Below, piece by piece: positions 25,259 through 36,914 of a stretch of DNA of 64,000 bases. Below the pieces are notes generated by a model. The model did not search any database. It was not told the origin of the DNA and was given only the letters and a program-made list of their open reading frames with translations. How positions within the stretch are numbered: the first letter of the stretch is position 1; every line of letters begins with the position of its first letter. A program made the position numbers and the translations under genes. Origin of the DNA: Jaapia argillacea MUCL 33604 (Eukaryota; Basidiomycota; Agaricomycetes; Jaapiales; Jaapiaceae); assembly GCA_000697665.1 (NCBI GenBank), contig KL197716.1, positions 1,434,673 to 1,498,672 of the forward strand, read 5' to 3'.

Positions 25259-26042
25259 ATGGTAGTGACACACGGACCTCACTGTCATCCCTTGGTGCCA
25301 CGACGCACTACCCCAAAATGGGCGAAGGCAGCAGCTCTCACAGCAGCACAACAGAAGGCAAATGTGCTCTGTGGCCTTGCGACACAAACAGAGATAGATG
25401 CAGAAGTTTGTAGTTTCGTCACCCATGCCCTCTCTCTCGCAGACCATCTCAGAGAGAAATACAAGAAAAAGCCCCATTATTTCTTGAATCTCTTTTTCAA
25501 TGGTGGAGTGAGAGTGTCGAAGAAACATACCAAAATCAACCCATCAAACGTGTTCCAGAGCATGAAGGCTGCACAGGCCAGTGAAGGTATGTTACGATCT
25601 GAGTCACCTGCCATCAAAGAACTAAGTTGTTCCCTTAACCTACAGCTGGTCAAACAGAGCGACTAGTTGACGTGCAAGGAGATTGGTTAGAAGAATATCG
25701 TAACACCTCCCCCAAAGATTTAGAGAAGATTGTTGCTAATTTCAAGGAGACGAAGAATGAACACGAGAAGGGGATGAGGGTCACCGTGAAAAGTATGGTG
25801 AAGGATGTTCATGCAACAGTGTCAAGTATTCAACAGTTGGTACGTAGCTACATCACATATTTTCTGTCACGATTACTCATGCAATCGTTTGTAGCTTGAG
25901 GGCCTCAATGCTCGTGTCGGTATTGATGTGTTCTTTTGTCTCGTTCACAACAGCCCAAACTTCCACATGGATCCTATCTGGTACTTTTTGCGCGAGTCTA
26001 TTGAAAGTTATCTCAAGATGGTTGTAAAGCGAAGGTGGGACA
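25259..26042 (+). CDS. KDZ partner gene 3, 5' part (cut by element C)
   Basis: Exons to about 25588, then from 25649 (intron GTATGT..CTACAG), and after a second intron (GTACGT..TTTGTAG, about 25840-25893) up to the insertion site. Blocks include TPKWAKAAALTAAQQKANVL, HYFLNLFFNGGVRVSKKHTK, DWLEEYRNTSPKDLEKIV and DVFFCLVHNSPNFHMDP. The frame reads VVKRRWD at the left edge of element C and continues as TAEVGAKVEAFSIAG at 35141 onward. No domain of known function is recognised; its place directly after the KDZ transposase and partner 2 suggests an element-encoded or companion protein. The start at 25259 is the first in-frame ATG and could be further upstream. No premature stop is seen. Confidence 0.6.
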
Positions 26043-26542
26043 TGTTATGAGCGCCTTAGTATTAGCATAAGGTAGCGAATAAGGCTTATAAGTCTTTCGG
26101 GTATCCTTGCTAACTAGTACTCAGGCTACGATCTTGAGGTGGTAGAGGATGATGAGGGTGAGCAAACCGGTTGAAGGATACAACTAAAGCACTGTATTGT
26201 TCAAGTGGACAAGCTACTGAATACAGTGTAGCTATGGATCCTTATATACTAGGAGGACAATGGAGTATTGAACAATGGACTAGGAACAATGGCAAGCGAG
26301 ACAATGTGCTTGGACAATGGCAAGTGAGACAATGGCTGAAGTACAATGAATCTAATTATAGAACAATGGAAATAGAACAATGTCCAATAGACAATAGGAA
26401 ATGAGTCTGAGATAAGATAAGATAAGATAGTGTTGAGTATCATAGACAACAGAAATGATACGAAGACAGAGGGCATTGAGAAAAAGGAATAAAATACATA
26501 CAATACAACTGAAAATACCCAAGTCCAAATGTGTTCACAACA
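26043..26542 (-). repeat. 3' LTR of element C
   Basis: 500 bp; on the plus strand TGTTATGAGC to TTCACAACA. It contains a GATAA-type microsatellite and nine ACAATG hexamers. Ten transitions separate it from the 5' LTR. Confidence 0.9.
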
Positions 26543-26579
26543 CCACCCCCTCTCTATGCCTGACATTGTCCCTAATGTC

Positions 26580-27062
26580 CTAATTAAGCCTCAGGGGTGA
26601 CAGGGGTAGGTTCAGAAGGGTACCAGGCGGGGAGTTGAGGGCCCATGAGACTGTCTGTCCCAACCAGATGTTTTCCTTGTTCGAGCCAGTAGGAGTGGGT
26701 CCACTTGGCTGTCTGGAGTTTGGTCGCTGACAACGATACTTGTTCCATGACGAAATTGAAGAGTCGATTCTCGACTCCAAGGCAGTGAGTGAACGGGACT
26801 GTAGGGGTCGACCAGTGTAGGGGTGGAAGCGAGGGGTTGCTGGCTGATTTGTGATGAGCAGTGGTGGGTGACGATCAACGAGGGTGCTTATGATTGTTGG
26901 TCTTTTTACACCGGTAAATGGTGTGTCCCCAGATCCTGCTCCCCAGCATTTGGGCCAACGGCGACATTTCTCCTTGTTGGTTTGTGGCCAGACGTCTTCC
27001 AAATCGATAATGGCGTTGTTGTCCCATCTGTTGTTATGGGTGCAGTTCCATTCGTCAATCAC
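26580..27062 (-). mobile_element. Extra downstream frame of element C (second)
   Basis: 160 codons, with Trp/Asn-rich opening (MIDEWNCTHNNRWDNNAI) and a Ser/Pro-rich rest; not recognised. It lies between the first extra frame and the 3' LTR and has no clear counterpart in element B. Confidence 0.35.
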
Positions 27063-27107
27063 TTCTTGTGACCATCCCTGTCCCCAGGTGTCGACTGGTG
27101 TGGGGGG

Positions 27108-27878
27108 TCATGTGTTGGAAGGTGGTGTTGGCAGTCCTGATTCGGGTATAGACACTAGTGAAGGTAATGATGGGTGATCTGACATTTCACTCTGGACTAA
27201 TGCATATGTACCCGCGAGTGCGAATGGATGACGCGTTGGTAGACGAGGATTGGGGGTGTCGGCAGGTGACGCAGGTGGGTGTTCCTCATACAAAGGAGGG
27301 GAGGGTTGTTCCTCGGTGCAGGCAGTAGTGGACTCGAAGTACGAATCTCTGAGGGCAGACAGGAGAGGTGAGATTGGTTGGTAGTCCGACTCATGGATGG
27401 AGTATGTCAGCAAGTCTGGGTGGTAGGAGGCGCTGGACGCAATGTCAGTGTCGGAATTGACATGGGGGCAATCGATCTCCACCGTTGGGAGATTGGCGAG
27501 GCTCAGTCGAGTGAGGGGAGGAAGGATGGCCACGTTGGCCTGGAGATCGTCCTTGGGATCATAGCAGATGGTGACAATGGGGACTGGGTATAGTACTACT
27601 CCTTCAACGGTGTTGAGGAGGTCACTGAAGGTGGGGCAGTGTAGAGTGACGGTGAGGGCTTTGTTCTGAAGTGGGTCGTTTTGAAGGGTCCATAAGGAAG
27701 CTTGCATATATCCTGCTCTTTGCAGGACGTCCGCAACAAGGCCTTGTTCCTGCTCAATGGTGTCAGCATGATTGACTATATCACTGTGTTCGTTCCTAGT
27801 GTAGCAAGGGCCGATAAAGAAGTGGGCACGAGGGGTGATGCAGTTGAACAGGAAGAGGGCGTCGGCGACTGTGAGCAT
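27108..27878 (-). mobile_element. Extra downstream frame of element C (first)
   Basis: 256 uninterrupted codons after the chromodomain. The first ~140 residues look globular (ADALFLFNCITPRAHFFIG, TVTLHCPTFSDLLNTVEG, VPIVTICYDPKDDLQANVA) and the rest is Ser/Pro/Thr-rich. It is not an envelope by eye, since no signal peptide or membrane anchor is visible. Element B has nothing clearly similar. It may be a family-specific accessory protein. Confidence 0.45.
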
Positions 27879-30800
27879 AGCGATGTGGGAGGGTGTTTGG
27901 TTGGGAGACGAAGGCAGATGATAGTCGAGTTGGAGTTTCTAGACTGAGTAGCTGCTGGTGCTGCTGGAGTATTCGCTGAGGAATGGATTTTTGCAGTCTT
28001 GCCATGTGTGCTTTTATATGTTCTGGGTTCGGATGTTTTGATAGCACTTTGGGTACGCGGAGATAATTCTCTCTCATTGTCCTTTCTACTTCTCGATTAA
28101 TCCAGAAACGTGTCCATTGTTCTTCGGGTATTTTGAGTAGTGTGAGTGCAATTCGCAAAGGTTTTGGTGCCTTTGGATTCTTCTGATGGAACATTTCGAC
28201 CAGTTTGGCTGAATTGCGTAGATTGCCGATATCTTCCCAAGTATTTTCTGAATCGGGGTAACCCTTCCATTTGACTAGGTATTTGATTTTATTCATCTTG
28301 CCAACAAACTTTGATTTGACAACCTCTTCTACTTCGTATTCTTCTTCGCCTTCTATTAAGTCTGGAGGCAGTTGTGGGAAGTTTACTCCATATTCTTCGG
28401 TTTCTCGATATGGTGTGAGTAATCCCACGTGGAATACTAGGTGGATTCTCCATTTCTTTGGCAGCATCAACTTGTAGGCACCAGATCCAATGATGGCTTC
28501 GATTGGAAAAGGTCCATGTCGTTTGGAAGATAGTTTGGCGCTTGGGTATTCCGTTTTGACGTTCTTTCCTTCCAACCAAACTTTATCCCCTACTGTGAAG
28601 TTGGGTCCTTTAACTCCGTAGGTGTCGTGTTGCTTCTTCATCGCTTCAGCAGCAATATGTAGGCAGGCTTCTGCTTCTTGTCGGGCCTTCTTTAATTCTT
28701 CTAGTCGTTGGTCTGCTGTTGGTATGTCTGGTATTGGTCTGAATGACCCCGAGGTTTTGGTGCGGTAACCATGCATGAGTTCAAATGGTGTCTGTTTGGT
28801 GGCAGAGTGGATTCGTGTATTGTGGGTTAATTCCGCCACATAGAGTAGTGATGGCCAATTGTTCTGGGTGCGGTTGCAGTAGGCTCGAAGATAGATTTCC
28901 AATTCCTGATTTACTATTTCCATGGCTCCATCTGTTTCTGGGTGAAATCCTGTGCTGAGTGTTGATTTGATGTCAAGTCATTCTAGAATGGCTCGGAACA
29001 CTTGTGACACGAATTGCAGTCCTCGATCTGATATGATCTTATCAGGCAATCCGTAACATCTGAATGGTCCTTCCATTAGGATTTTGGCTGTTCCATTGGC
29101 ATCAATAGTTTTATTGCAGGGTGTGGTGACAATGGTTTTGGTATATCGGTCTGTTATGATGTGGATTGCATCATAACCATCAGCTTCTGGTAATCCTGTG
29201 ATAAAGTCTTGAGTTACGATCTGCCAGGGGCGTGTTGGGATTTCCGTTGGGTGCAGTGGTTCCTGAGTGGGGTTTGTATTTGGTTTGGTCGATTGACAGA
29301 TGGCACATCCATCCACATAATTCCATACAAAGATGGACATTCCTGGCCACCAATAGTCCCTTTGTACTATTTACAACGTCTTATATCTCCTGGGGTGTCC
29401 CATCAAGACAGGGTTGTGACAGGATTTGACTATTTTGTGTTGTAGTTCCATGTCTTTGGGAACATAGATCTTTCCTCAGTAGAGAATCAATCCATCTTCC
29501 TGGTTCCATTCCTCTAATCCCTTTTTCAGGGATCATGGTCCTTGCTTCTTTATGATGTCTAGGGCGTTTGCTACTGATTCGTCGAGTTCTGTATGGTTCT
29601 GAATTTCCTCTTTGAGTCCTAAATCGCCTTCTAGTGTTGTGATTGCTGCCTTGATGGCGATTCGAACTCGTCGTGCTAGTATGGGGGAGTGGGTTGAAGC
29701 ATTTCCTCGACCCATAAAGTTGATTGTTTTTGCAAAGAGGTGGGGTCCTAAAAGTATTCTGTCCGAATTGTCTGTATCCACCCCCTCCTTATGGTCTTGT
29801 CGTCTCGAAAGACCATCAGATTTGTTTGTCTTCCCAGGTTTGTGGATTAAATTGAAGTTGAATCTTGTCAGAAATTGGGCCCATCTAGCCTGTCTCTGGC
29901 TTAGTTTTTGCACATTTCTGAAGTACTCGAGGTTCTTGTGATTGGTGTATATCTGAATGGGATGTGTACATCCTTCGAGGTAGTGTCGCCATGCTTCCAA
30001 TACTTGGATTATTGCTAGTAATTCTTTATCGTAGATGTCGTAGTTTTGTTCAGCATCGGTTAGTGACTTGGATAGATAAGCAACTGGGTGCCATTTGCCG
30101 TCGGATTCTTTTTGTGTTAACACGGCTCCAGTTGCATAATCAGATGCGTCACATTCTATCTGGAATTCTCTGGTGGTGTCTGGCATAACTAGTGTCAGGG
30201 ATGATGTGAATGCCTTTTTCAAGGTGTCAAAAGATTCTTGACATTTAGTCGTCCATTCCCATTCGTGATCCTTCTTGGTTAGTTTGAATTGTGGTTTTGC
30301 GATTTCCGAGAAGTCCTTGATGAAAAGTCGATAGAAGTTGCAGAATCCAAGAAATGATTGGACTTCCTTGACCTTCTTTGGTTCTGGCCATTCTGTGATT
30401 CCTGCCACCTTGATTGGGTCCATTTCAACTAAGTTGTGGGATACGATCAATCCCAGATATTTGATTTTTGGTACTTCGAATGTGCATTTTTCTGGTTTCA
30501 AATATAGATTGTTGTCCTGTAGGATCTTCATGACACGGTGCAGGATTCTTCGGTGATGTGTGAGGTCCTTGGTGAATATTAGAATGTCGTTGAGGTATAC
30601 GACAACATAACCTTCATCGATAAGTTCTTTGAATAATTTGTTCATCATGGTCTGGAAAGTTGCCAGCGAGTTTGTCAGACCGAAGAACATGACTCTGGGT
30701 TCGAATAATCCTCGATTGGTTTCGAATGCGGCCTTCCATTCGTCTCCTTCTTTGATTCTGATGTTATTGTATCCCCATCATAGATCTAACTTGGAGTAGA

Positions 30801-31449
30801 CCTTTGCTCCCTTCAATTTATCCACTAGTTCAGATATCAATGGAATCGGGTATGCAATTTTGATTGTTTGGGAGTTCAGGTATTGGTAATCTTGAGTTGG
30901 CCAGAGTTTCCCATCCTTCTTTTTGACAAAGAAGAATGGTGACGAAAGTGGGGATTTAGAAGGTCGGATATATTTCTTTTGCAGTTGTTCTTCCAGGAAG
31001 AAGTCAAGTTCTTTCTGTTCTGCTGGCGACAGCAGATATGTTTTGCAGTTGTTTGGTTTCCATCCTTCCTTGAGTTTGATGGCGTGGTCCCAGGGTCTTG
31101 GTATAGGGAATCTTTCTGATGCTCCCTTCTCGAACACCTTTCGATATTTCTGATATTCCTTCAGCACCATTTCTTCTAGGGTTTTCTCCTTCTGGCCCTG
31201 AGTGGCTTTTTCTGCTAATTCAATTGATTTATTTCCTTGTGCCCAAATTTGTATAAGTGCCGGATACTCTGTGTCATTGACGATGCCATTGTCTTCTGGT
31301 ATGGGATCCCCGATTTGGACTCTATATGCTTTGATCCCCTCATATGCCCATCCATGGGCATCGTTCTCGATCTGGAGTGTTTCGTCGTCTACCCAAGGTT
31401 CCTTTGGTAGTCCCGTGGTTGTGTTTCGTTTACGTGGTTTGGTTTGCAT
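27800..31449 (-). mobile_element. pol: RT-RNase H-integrase-chromodomain region of element C
   Basis: In element direction: RT (31449 to about 30330, with [13 protein letters not shown] and VMFFGLTN-type blocks), RNase H (about 30170-29870, NYDIYDKELLAII), integrase (about 29480-28800, WQIVTQDFITGLP, DRYTKTIV) and chromodomain (about 28340-28200, YEVEEVVKSKF, YLVKWKGYPDSENTWED). Sequence is very close to element B. Broken at several points. Confidence 0.85.
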
Positions 31450-31614
31450 GGTCCTGACGACAGGTGGTTCTGTTTCAACTCTTGCTTTGGGCGGTCGTAA
31501 TTCAGGTTTCGTCTGCGTGGTTACTCCTTCTTCTGATATTCTGCAAGTTTTGGGGCATCGTGTAAATTCCAGGATATAAGATTGCCAGTTGATCTCTGGG
31601 TTGTGTTTGAGTAA

Positions 31615-32055
31615 TCAATTGCTTCCCAAAATGATGTTACTTTTCCCGATGTTGGTTACATAGAGGTGATTCTTTTCTTCATGTCGTCCTCCTTCCCTTC
31701 CATATATTCTGATGCCCAATTTGACGTAATGATTGATTTCTCCATTTGTATTTTCTGTATTATTGACATTGTGAACAGGTATGGGTCTTGCTAGTTTCTG
31801 GAGGTGCATTTGTTTTTTGAGTGTGTATTCGTAACTGATTAAGTTTCCTGTGGCTCCGCTGTTGATTAGAGCTTCTGTTGTGGCGGTCTTGTTCCTCCCA
31901 ATGAGTTCCACCTGAATGCACAATGAAGGAGTTCCTGAATTCCTAAGCATGGATACATTTATAGAGTCCAGAATGTCCAAAATAGTATATCTGTTATGAT
32001 TTGGGGAGAAACCTTTATTCACCTTCTCATTCACCACCAATGAAAGGTATTTCAA
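31615..32055 (-). mobile_element. Protease region of element C
   Basis: Aspartic protease-like region homologous to that of B (GATGNLISYEY, NVNNTENTNGEINHYV, IGKSNIILGS). Confidence 0.7.
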
Positions 32056-32136
32056 AAACCCAATTTGGAGAGGTGTTCCTGAATTCCCTGAACAACTTCC
32101 CCTTTCTCTTCTTCAGCCGTCTCAATCAGCAGTTCC

Positions 32137-33054
32137 TCAATCTTGTCTATTGTCAATCGAGGTCTGTCTTCTTCTCTCTTCTCCTTCTATTTCCGCCACT
32201 CGTGCCCTGAATCTATTTGGGAATTTCCTTGATGCCTTCTTCAAAGCGCATCGGTTCGAAAAGTGGCCAGGTTTACGGCAATAGAAACATGCAGCCTTGT
32301 CTCGTAGCGTCTTTCTCTCTGCCTCTGATAGTTTTCGAAATCGCCCCATATTGCCAGTTCGTTTAAGGTTGGCTGCATCAATATCCATGGGTAAGCCCAT
32401 ATCTCCTGAAAAGGATTGATGGTTTTGATTATATGTTGGAGGGTGTTCGACTGTGTCAGGGTATATGGGCTTGGATTTCCGAAACTGCCAGGATTCTTCA
32501 TTCCTAGCTTGTTCGCGAAGATCTTCTTTGATAGCGGTGGCTTTATATTCAGCCAGTGTGCTGGGTGGAGTTGGGAGGTGTACAAGGGTTTTGAGAATGT
32601 CCCAGCTCAGTCCTCATTTGAAATATTCCATTAGAGCCTGATCATTGAAGGCGGTGTGTCTAGCCAAATCTTCGAATTTGGTGACATATTGATCAACAGT
32701 GGCGCGTCCTTGATGGAGGTTCTGGATTTGCATTCTTGTGTGCACGCCCTTGTCGATTTCTCCGAATGCTTTCTTTAAGGTTTTGGAGAAGTATTCCCAG
32801 TCATCTCATATCTTTAGTGCCTCCGCGTCCTGTGCATCTATATCCTCCACTAGTTTCATGGCCCATGATCTGGCTGTTCCTTCCTTCATGAAGGATAGGC
32901 TGTATGTGACCTTTGACCATTCATCTGGGAAGTCTCCTTTATTGGCTCCAAGGACTAGTTTGACTTCTGATAGGAATTTGTCTGTCTTTCGTCAATCTCC
33001 TGTAAATGGGGTTGGTGCGGCCAATTTCGGTCCTTTAGGTGTTTGGGTGGCCAT
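32137..33054 (-). mobile_element. gag: gag region of element C
   Basis: It starts MATQTPKGPKLAAPTPFTGD (33054), matching element B, and ends with a CCHC knuckle (CFYCRKPGHFSNRC, about 32240-32285). The middle is broken. Confidence 0.75.
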
Positions 33055-34638
33055 GATGGTAGGGTGTGAAGGATTTGGTGGTGGTGCTGGTGGGGAAGGA
33101 GGTCGTTGAGGTGGTTGGAATGGGGTAGGGTCTAGTGGATTGGTGGGTGCGGCGAACGGGTGTTCGGCGTTTATAGGTTCGTTTTCTTGAGGATTGATTG
33201 GGTCGGTCTCAAGGTTCTGTGTCTCGGTTTGTATGGTGTCTGTACCAAGTGATTGTCGTACGGTGTAGTCTTCTTCTTCTTCATCTGTTTCACTTGGCGC
33301 TTTAAACAACCTACTTGGCATGAGAGTGCATGGAGTTTGTACAGGAGGAGGAGCAATGTAATTGATTGGTTCCCTAGTCCGTAACCGAGATGGCGCCCAT
33401 GACGGGGTCCTGGATGTTGGGTTGGATTGTATGCACCGAGGAGTCCCAGGTTGGGAATACGGATTATGATAGGGTAGGGCTGTTGAGATTGATAGTGGTT
33501 CCGGTTCTCATGGTGATAGGGCGTGTAACTGTTCCCATTCCCAGTCAATATAGGTTGGAAAGTCATCTTTGAATGGGTATGTGGAACTATTTGCAAATTG
33601 AACTGCACGATCAGTTTCGCTCCAAACAAGTAATTGTCCCGCTGGTGTGTAAAGTAACCGTGTGTTTGGATTGTATCGGGCTTGATCAAATTTGTCTTCT
33701 GTGGCAGTCCTGACCTCGTCAACTGTTGCTGCTCGAAGGTTGGTTCTAAACCTGGGTGAAGTTGTTAGATCTGTGATGATGTCTGGGGTCTAGGAGTATT
33801 TGTGAAGGATTGCAAGGATGTTACATATCCCAATTAGAAGTTGGATGATTATGTCAAGGAGTTCTGATAGAACCGCAAAGATGAGTGAATATGGAATGAT
33901 TACTGTTTCGGGGGTAGTAATCATTGGGTGAGTCTTCGATAATGGTTTAATACGAAATTGATTGTGACAATAATGACATGGTGGAATTTGATTAGAAATT
34001 CGATGAAGTTCAGTGGTCCCTCCACAAGTGTCAGTATATTCCTAATCAGTCTGGGTTCTGAATTTCTGTCGACGGGTATAGGGCAGATAACACATGGGTT
34101 CTCGTATGTTGGGGGTGCAATGTTTCGTGGGTGGTTTAGGCAAAGCAGGTGGTGACCAGTGTGGTTGCAACGAGGGTTTCTACAGGTCGGGTGTGTGCGT
34201 CGTCCAGAACCTTGGTTGTTGCGTTGTGGAGGCGTGGTGACGGATTAGTCTTGACAACGTGTGGTTCTGGTTGCTTCGGTGTTCTGTTGACAAAGTTGTT
34301 CTGCTTCATCGGCTTGGATCCTAATTTGTTCGATAATGTTACTTACATGTTGGTGAAGTATTGCTAGATCTGCGGTAACTAGGTTGATGTGGTTGTGGAT
34401 TTGGTCGAGATCGCGAGTAATAGTGAGGAAGGTTCCTATGAAGGTGTTGATGTGAATCCTTGTCTCGGCCAGGGTGATTTGATGTTGGACAGCGTACCGT
34501 ACGTACTGATCGAGTCGTAAGGCAAAGCTTGCAAAGTCAATGAGTATGTTAGTGGATGGCGTGTTGATGGGTGATGAACTCGCAGATCCTGACTGCGTCG
34601 GTATTGTAGAGTGAGTAGGGTTGGTAAGAGCTTGTCCA
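33055..34638 (-). other. Leader of element C
   Basis: About 1.6 kb between primer site and gag. The first part (CTTGGACAAGCTC, then TACCAACCCTACTCACTC) matches the leader of B. A Pro/His/Gln-rich frame (33171-33722) precedes gag; no domain is recognised. Confidence 0.5.
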
Positions 34639-34640
34639 AG

Positions 34641-35140
34641 TGTTATGAGCGCCTTAGTATTAGCATAAGGTAGTGAATAAGGCTTATAAGTCTTTCGGGT
34701 ATCCTTGCTAACTAGTACTCAGGCTACGATCTTGAGGTGGTAGAGGATGATGAGGGTGAGCAAACCGGTTGAAGGATACAACTAAAGCACTGTATTGTTC
34801 AAGTGGACAAGCTACCGAATACAGTGTAGCTATGGATCCTTATATACTAGGAGGACAATGGAGTATTGAACAATGGACTAGGAACAATGGTGAGTGAGAC
34901 AATGTGCTTGGACAATGGCAAGTGAGACAATGGCTGAAGTACAATGAATCTAATTATAGAACAATGGAAATAGAACAATGTCCAATAGACAATAGGAAAT
35001 GAGTCCGAGATAAGATAAGATAAGATAGTGTCGAGTATCATAGACAATGGAAATGATACGAAGACAGAGGGCGTTGAGAAAAAGGAATAAAATACATACA
35101 ATACAACTGAAAATACCCAAGTCCAAATGTGTTCACAACA
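34641..35140 (-). repeat. 5' LTR of element C
   Basis: 500 bp with TATA box (plus-strand TATATA at about 34840) and the RNA-start block AGCTTGTCCA complementary to the primer site just inside the element (about 34629-34638). Same ACAATG cluster as the other LTR. Confidence 0.9.
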
Positions 35141-35827
35141 GAACACTGCAGAAGTTGGTGCAAAGGTGGAAGCGTTTTCAATTGCTGGTTGTGAGGCTGG
35201 GAGTACGTATCACACCAAGGATGGTTGCCATCATATGTAAACTAACTCTTACCCCCTCCCTAGACATGTTTCAGAATGCAAAACAATGTGCCAAGCATCT
35301 CAAGAGCGAAATTCAGGAGAAAATTGGTTCCCTGCTGGGTATGTCTCTCGTTGTTCACTGTTGTATATCTCCTAACGTTCAGTGCAGTTGAGATCACGGG
35401 CAACAAGACTGCCACCATGCAATATGTCAATTATGAATGTGACATCATACAGAAGTACGAGATCATCCTTGAAGGCTGGACTCATGAGAAGTTTGTCAAT
35501 CTGAGCAAGCTTAGCGACGCCCTCGAACCCCTCCAAAATTTACTTGACGCATTACACAAAGGTACCTGCAAGTTCATCAAGCTCTCAACAGCCCAGCAGG
35601 AACAGCGGCATGAGGAATTCAATGCGAGGGTTGAGGCTGGCAAGGCTGAAGCACCCCAGCCATGGAAGCAAAGAAAGGACGCCGGCAAGAAGAGGCCCCA
35701 GGCCAGTGATGACACTGACAAGGAGAATGGCAGGGAGGACTCTGCTCCTCCAGCCAAGAAGACTCGACGGAAGAAGAGGACTGCACCGACGAGCACCGCT
35801 GTTGTTGCTGATGGTGCAGATGCATAG
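35141..35827 (+). CDS. KDZ partner gene 3, 3' part
   Basis: It continues the frame broken by element C: TAEVGAKVEAFSIAGCEAG, then an exon at about 35265-35339 (MFQNAKQCAKHLKSEIQEK) and a last exon from about 35389 to the stop at 35825-35827. Introns (GTACGT..CTAG and GTATGT..GCAG) fit in phase. The last exon holds YECDIIQKYEIILEGWTHEK and a very basic tail (KQRKDAGKKRPQ, KKTRRKKRTAP) that looks like a nuclear localisation signal and nucleic-acid-binding tail. No premature stop is present across the two parts, in contrast to the other two KDZ genes. Confidence 0.65.
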
Positions 35828-36484
35828 GGTATCATGATAGAGTGATGTTTTTTTCCTGGTTCGTGCATGTTACACATGTAGAATTAACGTGAATCCATTC
35901 ATTTCATATCATCGTATGTCCGCCTTGCAGTCCGTAATTTTCCAGCTGTGGGGGCCTTCGTCACTGTTGTTGACCATGGCAGGTAGGCCATTTCCTGAGT
36001 GGTCCCAAAGCTACAATGAACGAGGGCCAGTGCATGTGAATTTTAAATCTGTATTCATTGAACTATCTTGTGCAAAAAATGGGAGGCTACAGAGTGAGAT
36101 ACAACAATCATCGTCAACATCGTCGATGACGATGAGCACAACGTTGCTGACATCACTGACATTGCCAGCAAGATGTTCAGTTAATGCAGAATATTGATGT
36201 GGACGTCACTAAGATCATTGACAGAGATGACAATTGGGGCCACATGGGGAAGAGGCAATGCTGGCACAGGAGTTGGGCAAAGGGAAATATCCAACGGGTC
36301 TGGAAGGGGATCTTGACGGGTCACAGAAAACAACAAAAACAATTCCAATAGGTAAGGTCACAACCATACGTTTGACGTTACTAATTGGTAAGCTTGGGTG
36401 GGAAGGTTAGGTGGGGTGGTGGCACCAACATCGTCATATAGCGCCGCATCACCACGCTCTACATGCCATTGTGGCTCAGGTGTT
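35828..36484. other. Gap after the KDZ unit, nothing certain
   Basis: About 650 bp without a convincing frame. The 3' end of the KDZ transposon should lie here, but no terminal inverted repeat partner is identifiable because the 5' end is lost. Confidence 0.4.
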
Positions 36485-36486
36485 TA

Positions 36487-36914
36487 CAGCTGGTTGCAAA
36501 ACAGTAGTCCAACTCGTGCCATTTCCGCTCAGGATTCTTTGTTTACAAGCGCAGCAAGTAAACAGAAACAGGACAAATTTGTAAATCCAATTTGGGTCTC
36601 GATCCATCTCAAACCTCCAGGGGAGGTGCTAAAAATCAGCTCATAAATCGCAGAAAATGACCCAAATAATCGTGAGGACAGTGGTATGTTGGCAGCATGA
36701 GTGGCAAGACATGGTTGTCAAGATGACATTGGCAAATACTGAGTGGGAGGGGGCAACATTGGACCAGTCGAGATGGTGAAAATGTGGAAGAGTAAATACA
36801 TGGACCACCTAGGTATTTCCCAATTTGGCCAGTTTCTATTTACTTGCTACACTTGTAAACAAAGAATCCTGAGCGGAAACGGCGCGAGTTGGACTACTGT
36901 TTTGCAACCAGCTG
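36487..36914. mobile_element. MITE with ~86-bp inverted repeats and TA duplication
   Basis: 428 bp. The first ~86 bp (starting CAGCTGGTTGCAAAACAGTA) and the reverse complement of the last ~86 bp match with about six or seven differences. Both ends are flanked by TA (36485-36486 and 36915-36916), the target duplication of Tc1/mariner-type transposons. No transposase inside. It lies about 250 bp from the point where the hen1-like gene is cut off. Confidence 0.8.

Larger units (their letters stand above)
26043..35140 (-). mobile_element. Element C: Ty3/gypsy chromovirus, complete but broken
   Basis: A 9.1 kb element on the minus strand with two 500-bp LTRs. The flanks GGACA (26038-26042) and GAACA (35141-35145) form a 5-bp target duplication with one difference. 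Order in element direction: leader, gag, protease, RT, RNase H, integrase, chromodomain, then two extra frames. It is closely related to B in coding regions, but its LTR is a distinct subfamily and its internal part is about 1.1 kb longer. It is broken in roughly eight to ten places. LTR divergence by eye is 10 in 500 (2.0%), the lowest of the three complete elements, so it is the youngest insertion. Confidence 0.9.
11949..35827 (+). mobile_element. KDZ-type DNA transposon, split by elements B and C
   Basis: Without the two insertions about 6.7 kb remains, carrying three same-strand genes: a KDZ (Kyakuja-Dileera-Zisupton) transposase (11949-12451 and 20579-23020), a coiled-coil partner gene (23427-24962) and a third gene (25259-26042 and 35141-35827). 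KDZ transposons are known as an expanded group in mushroom genomes, often with TET/JBP cytosine-oxidising genes; none is visible here. The 5' end is missing at the junction with element A. No terminal inverted repeat was found beyond 35827, so the 3' border is a minimum. The partner genes may be element cargo or companions; their order and strand support belonging. Confidence 0.65.
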
